In this document: positions 53,106 through 58,030 of the stretch, in pieces
How positions within the stretch are numbered: the stretch's first letter is position 1
Layout: every line of letters starts with the position of its first letter
DNA from: Streptomyces atratus
GTDB lineage: Bacteria > Actinomycetota > Actinomycetes > Streptomycetales > Streptomycetaceae
Reading direction: 5' to 3'
DNA: 58,030 nt
Assembly: GCF_014648655.1 (NCBI RefSeq)
Contig: NZ_BMRN01000043.1
Location: forward strand, 1 to 58,030
Made by a program: the position numbers and the translations under genes
The notes under the pieces: generated by a model
What the model saw: the letters and a program-made list of their open reading frames with translations, nothing else
What the model was told of the DNA's origin: nothing
Databases searched by the model: none

Positions 53106-54362
53106 ATGACCGCGGTGGTCACCGAGGACACCTGGACACCTGAGCGGGTCAACCGGACAGCAACGATCACGATGGTGGTCATGCTGTGCGCCTGGTCGAT
53201 CGACTACATCGACCGGTTCTCCATCAGCATGGCTCTGCCGTCGATCGGAGAGGAGTTCCATCTCGGCAAGACCGCGCAGGGCTCGCTGGTCACCGTCTTC
53301 GCGCTGGTCTACATGATCTGCCAGATACCGGCTGGCTACCTGGCCGATCGGTATGGCTCCCGCAAACCAATGCTGATCACGCTCGTGCTGTGGTCGCTGT
53401 TCACCGCTTTGACCGGAATGGCCGGCACCTTCGGTCTGCTCCTGCTGTTCCGTGGCCTGTTCGGTGCTTGTCAGGGCGCCTTCCCGGCGGCGTCGTTCAA
53501 AGCCATCGCGGAACGGACGACACCGCAGAGACGGGGAACCGCCACCAGCGTGATGTTGTCCGCCAGTGGGATCGCCGGCCTTGCACCCCTGCTCGTCGCC
53601 CCACTGCTGACAGCCATCGGCTGGAGGCACACCTTCCTCTGGATGGCGGGTTGTGGCGCGGCCATCGGCATCGGGCTGTGGGCGCTCCTGCCCAAGGCGT
53701 TGCCGGACCGGCTCAGCCGGCTCCCGCAAACGGCGGTGACGACGCCCGAAGTCTCGCGTGCGCAAGTGCTGAAGTCCCCGGCCGTGTGGAAGTTCGCGGT
53801 GCTGTTCTGCGCGATGAACATGCTCAGCTACGGCCTGGTCACCTGGGTGCCCAGCTATCTGCTCGAGGCCAGACACCTGTCGCTGAACGCGACCGGCGTG
53901 CTGTCGGCGATCCCGAGTCTGGTGGGCTTCGCGACGACCATCTTCGGCGGCTGGCTGTTCGACCGGTACTTCCATGACAAGGCCAGGTGGTACCTGGTGT
54001 CCATCGCGACGGTGACCTCGGTCCTGCTCGCCCTGATGGTGTCGGCGGGCAGCGCGGCGACATTCACGGTCTACGAGACATTGGCCGTCGGAGTGTTCGG
54101 GATGGCGACGATGTGCGTCTTCGGCCTTCCGCTGCGGGTGCTTCCCACGGCGGTGGCCGGACTCGGTTCCGGAATGACGAACTTCGGCGGCCAGGTCGCC
54201 GGAGTAATCGCGCCTCTGGCGATGGGCTGGCTGGCGGACGCGTTCTCCTACACCGCGGCGTTCGGCTTCCTGATCGGCACCACGCTGCTCACCGCGGTGC
54301 TCGCGTTCTGGGTCCCGCAGCGCGCCGAACAGTTCAACTTCCCGCCGACCGGCACCAAGTAG
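53106..54362 (+). CDS. MFS transporter, anion:cation symporter-like
   Basis: The 418-residue, twelve-helix carrier has the motif RFSISMALPSIGEEF between helices 1 and 2 and GYLADRYGSRKPML after helix 2. Helix 4-5 carries RGLFGACQGAFPAASFKAIAE. This pattern is that of the ACS family (phthalate, glucarate, sialic acid or peptide anion uptake). Between regulator and hydrolases, it likely imports the acyl-amino acid or D-peptide. GGAGG lies 7 nt before the ATG at 53106. Confidence 0.88.
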   Translation: MTAVVTEDTWTPERVNRTATITMVVMLCAWSIDYIDRFSISMALPSIGEEFHLGKTAQGSLVTVFALVYMICQIPAGYLADRYGSRKPMLITLVLWSLFTALTGMAGTFGLLLLFRGLFGACQGAFPAASFKAIAERTTPQRRGTATSVMLSASGIAGLAPLLVAPLLTAIGWRHTFLWMAGCGAAIGIGLWALLPKALPDRLSRLPQTAVTTPEVSRAQVLKSPAVWKFAVLFCAMNMLSYGLVTWVPSYLLEARHLSLNATGVLSAIPSLVGFATTIFGGWLFDRYFHDKARWYLVSIATVTSVLLALMVSAGSAATFTVYETLAVGVFGMATMCVFGLPLRVLPTAVAGLGSGMTNFGGQVAGVIAPLAMGWLADAFSYTAAFGFLIGTTLLTAVLAFWVPQRAEQFNFPPTGTK

Positions 54363-54392
54363 CCGGCCGGCGCACCAGCAAACAGATCCGGT

Positions 54393-54422
54393 CCGGACAG
54401 ACAGTCCGCACCGGACAGACAG
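54393..54422. repeat. 12-bp direct repeat CCGGACAGACAG
   Basis: Exact copies at 54393-54404 and 54411-54422, 18 bp apart, in the 73-bp gap between the MFS and beta-lactamase-like genes. They could be an activator site, but the downstream gene's ribosome site (AGAAGGGA) directly follows. Confidence 0.5.
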
Positions 54423-54435
54423 AAGGGATCACCCC

Positions 54436-55329
54436 ATGGTCACCGAATCGGAACTGGTCGCGACAATCACCGCCCGAGCGGCGGAAGTCGGCGTCCGCGT
54501 CTGGCTGCACGCGGCCGATCTGGACGGCCCGCGACAGATGGGCATCGACGCCGAGGAACCGGTGGTCACCGCGTCCGTGTTCAAGGTTCCCGTGGCAGTG
54601 GAACTTGCCCGGCAAGCGGCCGACGGCGAAGTCGACCTCGCCGAGCGGATCACGGTGGCACCGGGACATCCGACCGCCAGCCCGTACGGCCTCGCGACGT
54701 TCCGCCACGACGTCACGATGTCCTGGTACGACCTGGCCGTCCTGATGATCGGCATCAGCGACAACGTCGCCACAGACCTGATCCTCGGGAAGGTGGGAAA
54801 GGCCGCGATCGCCAAGACGCTGCGGCGGCTCGACCTCCCGCACACGGCCGTCCCCCACGACTGCGGGGAGCTGTTGCGCACGATCGGCGAGGACCTCGGG
54901 ATCGACTACCAGGACGACGAACGCATCCTGGCCGCGTTGCCGGCCGAACAACTCGCCAGGCTACGTGCGTTGACACCCGAAGAGACCTGCCGGACCACCG
55001 CCGCGGAAAGCACCCGGCTGCTGGGCCTGATCTGGCGAGACGAAGCAGCGCCCGCGACGGCGTGCGCCGACGTCCGGCGCTGGCTGGAACTGCAGCTGTG
55101 GCCGCACCGGCTGCGCTCCGGCTTCGCGGACGACGACGTCAGGATCAGCGGCAAGACTGGAACGCTGCCCTCGCTGCGCAACGAGATCGGGGTGGTGGAG
55201 TACCCGGACGGCGGCCGGTACGCAGTCGGCGTCTTCACCAGGGCCGCCGACGCCCGATCGAGAGTTCCCGAGCGTGACGCCTTCATCGGGTTCGCCGCCG
55301 CCCGGGCGGTGGACTGGCTTCGGCGGTAA
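54436..55329 (+). CDS. Class A beta-lactamase-fold serine hydrolase, cytoplasmic
   Basis: The 297-residue protein has the three penicillin-recognising motifs: SVFK (Ser47, Lys50), SDN (108) and KTG (240). The Glu166-equivalent of class A beta-lactamases is not obvious in the expected omega loop. It lacks any signal peptide, unlike true beta-lactamases, which must be exported. Cytoplasmic location and operon position suggest hydrolysis of D-amino acid amides, peptides or a similar substrate, though this is inference. AGAAGGGA precedes the ATG. Confidence 0.87.
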   Translation: MVTESELVATITARAAEVGVRVWLHAADLDGPRQMGIDAEEPVVTASVFKVPVAVELARQAADGEVDLAERITVAPGHPTASPYGLATFRHDVTMSWYDLAVLMIGISDNVATDLILGKVGKAAIAKTLRRLDLPHTAVPHDCGELLRTIGEDLGIDYQDDERILAALPAEQLARLRALTPEETCRTTAAESTRLLGLIWRDEAAPATACADVRRWLELQLWPHRLRSGFADDDVRISGKTGTLPSLRNEIGVVEYPDGGRYAVGVFTRAADARSRVPERDAFIGFAAARAVDWLRR

Positions 55330-55469
55330 CCCATACCGGCGGCCGGGTGTTTCGTCGGCCGCGATGAAGGAATCGCCAGTTCTCGTCGTTTCTCACGAAT
55401 CGGCCACGAGCGCGTAGGTCGTACCCTCCCGGAATCACCCGTTCTCCCTCGCAGAGACAAGAGGTGCAC

Positions 55470-56861
55470 ATGTCCGAACTCAATGAACTCTGTAGCTGGT
55501 TGGAAAGTCGCCTTCCCGAGTTGCTGGCCGAGTACAAGGTGCCGGCCGCATCGATCGCCGTATACGCACACGGCGAGGTCATCGACCGCGCGGCCGGGGT
55601 ACTGAACAAGGACACCGGCGTCGAGGCCACTGCGGACTCCGTCTTCCAGATCGGTTCGATCACCAAGGTCTGGACGACCACGCTGGCGATGCAGCTCGTC
55701 GACGAGGGCGCGCTCGACATCGACGCCCCGGTCCGGGCGTACCTGCCCGAATTCGCCGTCGGTGACGAGACAGCATCCGCGAAGATCACCGTCCGCCAGC
55801 TGATGTGCCACACCTCCGGTTTCGAGGGCGACATCTTCCTCGACACCGGACGCGGCGACGACGCGGTGCACAAGCTCGTCTCCCTCCTCGCCGGCCTGCC
55901 CCAGTTGTTCGCGCCGGGCGAGATGTTCTCGTACAACAACGCCGCCTTCTGTGTGCTCGGACGCATCGTCGAGGTGCTGCGCGGCAAGTCCTACGACGAC
56001 AGCCTGCGCGACCACCTGTTCACGCCACTGGGGCTGACCCACGCCGCCCCCAGCCCATACGAGGCTGTCAGGTTCCGTGCCGCGTCGGGGCACCTCTCGC
56101 CGGAGCAGGATGCCGAGCCGCAGCCCGCGCAGGCCTGGGCACTGCCCCGGTCGAACGCGCCCGCAGGATCGATGCTGGCGATGCGAGCGCGGGACCTGCT
56201 GACGTTCGCGCGGATGCATCTCGACGGGGGCAGGGGGCCCGATGGGACGGCGGTGCTCACGCCGGAGAGCGCGCTCGCCATGCGGCACCGCGAGGTGGAC
56301 CTGATGGATCTCGGTCTGATGGGCGACGCCTGGGGACTCGGCTGGTCGCTCTTCGACTGGCCGGGCGGCGCGGTGGTCGGCCACGACGGCGGCACGCTCG
56401 GCCAGTCCGCCTTCCTGCGAGTGGTTCCCGACCGCGACATCGCGGTGGCACTGCTGACCAACGGCGGCAACTCGCACCCGCTGTACGTCGAACTCGTCGG
56501 CCGAGTGCTGCGCGAGCTGGCCGGAGTGGAAATGCCGGCGCTCCCGGTGCCGGACGCCAACGCCCCACGCGTCGAGACGGCGAGGTTCGTGGGCGAGTAC
56601 TCGTCGTCCGTCAGTGACACCGTGGTCAGCGAGGACGCCGACGGCCGGCTGTGGGTACAGCGGAACCCGAAGGGGGTGTTTGTCGAGCTCGACGGCGGCC
56701 CGTCGGAAAGGATCGAACTGGTCGTGTACGACGGCGACAAGCTGATCCCGGCCGAGCCGCAGCACGGCATGCACACGGTGCACGCGTTCGTCGGTGACGA
56801 CGGGAACGGGCGGGCGCAGTTCCTGCACACCGGCCGGGCCGATCGGCGGGTGAGCCGGTGA
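55470..56861 (+). CDS. Class C beta-lactamase-fold hydrolase with C-terminal beta domain (D-aminopeptidase-like)
   Basis: The 463-residue protein has SITK (Ser63, Lys66), YNN (Tyr155) and HDGG (near 305) as active-site motifs of class C beta-lactamase/D-aminopeptidase/esterase enzymes. After about residue 365 comes an extra beta-rich domain (ETARFVGEYSSSVSDTVVSE), as in D-aminopeptidases such as that of Ochrobactrum. There is no signal peptide, so it acts in the cytoplasm. I chose the ATG at 55470 with GAGG before it; a GTG two codons upstream is possible. It would release D-amino acids from peptides entering via the MFS carrier. Confidence 0.87.
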   Translation: MSELNELCSWLESRLPELLAEYKVPAASIAVYAHGEVIDRAAGVLNKDTGVEATADSVFQIGSITKVWTTTLAMQLVDEGALDIDAPVRAYLPEFAVGDETASAKITVRQLMCHTSGFEGDIFLDTGRGDDAVHKLVSLLAGLPQLFAPGEMFSYNNAAFCVLGRIVEVLRGKSYDDSLRDHLFTPLGLTHAAPSPYEAVRFRAASGHLSPEQDAEPQPAQAWALPRSNAPAGSMLAMRARDLLTFARMHLDGGRGPDGTAVLTPESALAMRHREVDLMDLGLMGDAWGLGWSLFDWPGGAVVGHDGGTLGQSAFLRVVPDRDIAVALLTNGGNSHPLYVELVGRVLRELAGVEMPALPVPDANAPRVETARFVGEYSSSVSDTVVSEDADGRLWVQRNPKGVFVELDGGPSERIELVVYDGDKLIPAEPQHGMHTVHAFVGDDGNGRAQFLHTGRADRRVSR

Positions 56862-56864
56862 ACG

Positions 56865-57000
56865 CCATCGCTCGAAGAGATCGAAGCCGCCCGCACGCCC
56901 GCTGGCGGCCGGAAGCGTGACCAGCTTGCCGCCTGGGGCGTTCCGTGGCCCCCGCCGAAGGCCTGGAAGGACAAGCTGACTGAGCGGTTTCACCCTGGAC
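56865..57000 (+). pseudogene. C-terminal fragment of an unknown actinobacterial protein
   Basis: Directly after the hydrolase stop a frame reads SLEEIEAARTPAGG, then QLAAWGVPWPPPKAWKDKL. I recognise this tail (WGVPWPPPKGWK) from short hypothetical proteins on actinobacterial mobile DNA. It has no start here and is probably a relic. Confidence 0.45.
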
Positions 57001-57147
57001 ATCGCGGGCGGCGGGGTTGGGGTACTTCCCCGAGCACCCCGCCCCCGTCCCACGCCAGCCCCGAGTTTTGGCACCACTTGGGGGCTGGCTGTCCCATCGG
57101 GCTGTATCTTGGCTGCCCTCTGTCCCTGTGTCTCATACACTGAGCCG

Positions 57148-57309
57148 ATGGAGACAGCACTGATACTCGGCGGCAGCGGGGTCGCGCTGCTCTTCTTGAG
57201 CATCTTCGCCGTGGTGCTGCTGTGCGGGCGCCGAGTGCGGCGCGGCCGGAAACTCGGCCGCTACCCATACCGTGCCAAGCCCAACGGCACCTACGACAAC
57301 TGGTGGTAG
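57148..57309 (+). CDS. Small single-span membrane protein
   Basis: The 53-residue protein starts METALILGGSGVALLFLSIF. One hydrophobic helix spans about residues 4-26, followed by a strongly basic tail (RRVRRGRKLGRYPYR) and a C-terminal NWW. The sequence predicts an N-out, C-in orientation. The ATG lies 6 nt after TACACT (57136-57141), a leaderless-type -10. Function unknown. Confidence 0.55.
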   Translation: METALILGGSGVALLFLSIFAVVLLCGRRVRRGRKLGRYPYRAKPNGTYDNWW

Positions 57310-57352
57310 ATGGGTTTTCGACCAAGCGAACTGTCTCCACCAGAGGCTTCGC

Positions 57353-57494
57353 ATGCTTGTTTACCCGTCCGGCGTCGACGTGTCCGGCTCCGCCCTGCGC
57401 TTCCTCGCCGCCCGCCTGAAGGAACACCGCCGCGCTCTCGGCACCCGATGGCGGCGCCTGAGCGCCGGCCGACAGGCCCTGCTCACCCTCGCCC
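57353..57494 (+). pseudogene. IS5-family transposase N-terminal fragment
   Basis: From ATG 57353 the frame reads MLVYPSGVDVSGSALRFLAA, then GTRWRRLSAGRQALLTLA. This is the start of a widespread streptomycete IS5-like transposase, whose next residues should be HLRCG. Instead, at about 57494 the sequence switches to the antisense of a GlsB gene fragment. The protein is truncated to about 47 residues. Confidence 0.7.
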
Positions 57495-57589
57495 GTGATC
57501 AGACAGCCTCCCGGGTCCTTGCCCGGCATCAACGCCTTAGCGATCGCACCGGCCAGCAAGCCGATCAAGATCCACGCAATGACACCCAT
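57495..57589 (-). pseudogene. Truncated GlsB/YeaQ/YmgE family membrane protein gene
   Basis: A leftward frame from ATG 57589 reads MGVIAWILIGLLAGAIAKAL followed by MPGKDPGGCLIT, the first third of the small GlsB stress-response membrane protein. A GAAAGGTG ribosome site is retained. The remaining helices are replaced by the IS5-like fragment at 57494. Confidence 0.75.
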
Positions 57590-57794
57590 ACGCACGCACC
57601 TTTCACCCAAGCGCCGTTGCCCACCGTCCCTCGTGTCCCACTTCGGCCACAACGAACGGTTGGCCCCTACCAGCCGGACAACATCCAGCATCCGTCGGCG
57701 GCTGCCCCGCGCCACTTCAACGCGCGGGACGACGTTGATCTGGCTGAGTGCGGCCACTGAGCTTGGCGTTTAACCTCGGTGCCTCTGTGTCTTG

Positions 57795-58030
57795 TCAAGT
57801 CCCATGGTTAGGGAGTGACTTGGCTTTTCGCTCATCGGCGATCACGACGCGCCACACGTGGTCGGCCAGGCGGCGTTTCAGGCACCGCTTCGCTTCCTTC
57901 GGCGTCTTACCCTCGGAGAGTTTGCGCTGGTAGTAGGCGTGTCCGGGTGATTTCGGCATCCGTATCTGCACGACCGCGATGGTGTGGAGGACGGAGTTGA
58001 GCTGGCGGTCGCCGGAGCGGGAGAGCCGGT
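57795..58030 (-). mobile_element. IS110-family transposase, C-terminal part (runs off window edge)
   Basis: The leftward frame open at the window edge reads RLSRSGDRQLNSVLHTIAVV, then AYYQRKLSEGKTPKEAKRCL and RRLADHVWRVVIADERK, and stops at 57795. This is the C-terminal helix-hairpin and tail of IS110/IS1111 transposases, which use a DEDD/serine chemistry. The catalytic parts lie outside the window, so intactness is unknown. About 200 bp between this and the GlsB fragment show nothing recognisable. Confidence 0.8.

Noticed and set aside
54906..57203. 765-codon leftward frame across the two penicillin-fold hydrolases
   Set aside because: Antisense shadow; the plus strand carries clear SxxK, SDN, KTG and YNN motifs.

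Overview
The window is about 58 kb of very GC-rich actinobacterial DNA and almost certainly comes from a Streptomyces-type chromosome. The signs are strong third-position GC bias, many GTG starts, ATGA/GTGA overlaps between cotranscribed genes, actinobacterial iron boxes, TerD, caspase and EACC1-like families, a modular NRPS and PKS, and relics of actinomycete integrative elements. No rRNA, tRNA or CRISPR array was seen.

Left part (1-8 kb): the 3' end of a non-ribosomal peptide synthetase (A-T-C-A-T-TE, open at the window edge), closed by a strong bidirectional terminator. It is followed by a convergent FMN alpha-hydroxyacid oxidase, a stand-alone porphobilinogen deaminase (HemC) and a histidine phosphatase.

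8.2-19.4 kb, the most interesting block: a divergent regulon around two iron boxes. Leftward runs an operon of clavaminate-type Fe(II)/2-oxoglutarate oxygenase, SbnB-like dehydrogenase, fold-III PLP decarboxylase (SbnH/LysA-like), SbnA-like synthase and MATE exporter. Rightward runs an Opp/Nik-type ABC importer: lipoprotein, two permeases and one fused double ATPase. SbnA plus SbnB should make L-2,3-diaminopropionate. No NRPS or NIS synthetase lies in the unit, so I infer a small diaminopropionate-derived metallophore (aminopolycarboxylate or opine-like) with its own export and re-uptake.

19.4-36.8 kb: an unknown acidic protein, a secreted amidase, and a self-contained one-module type I PKS in a single protein (CoA ligase-ACP-KS-AT-DH-KR-ACP-TE). 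A transposase relic follows, then a two-gene caspase/WD40 plus EACC1-like conflict system and a double TerD protein.

36.8-44.4 kb: housekeeping-like genes, namely HpnB-type glycosyltransferase, Asp/Glu racemase family, a membrane protein, O-antigen-ligase-like protein, apolipoprotein N-acyltransferase, NUDIX and an MHS transporter. The four rightward genes here after TerD appear to be leaderless.

44.4-46.5 kb: a graveyard of tyrosine integrase and excisionase fragments next to an unusual cluster of GGTGCTGAC repeats.

46.5-56.9 kb: a D-amino-acid/D-peptide utilisation operon. It has an N-acyl-D-amino-acid deacylase-like amidohydrolase, an M20 deacylase, a GNAT acyltransferase broken by an in-frame TAA, an N-succinylamino acid racemase, a PucR regulator, an MFS importer and two cytoplasmic penicillin-recognising-fold hydrolases. 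It matches the known succinylation-racemisation-desuccinylation route from D- to L-amino acids. The right edge is IS debris: an IS5-like fragment fused to a truncated GlsB gene, and the C-terminus of an IS110-family transposase.
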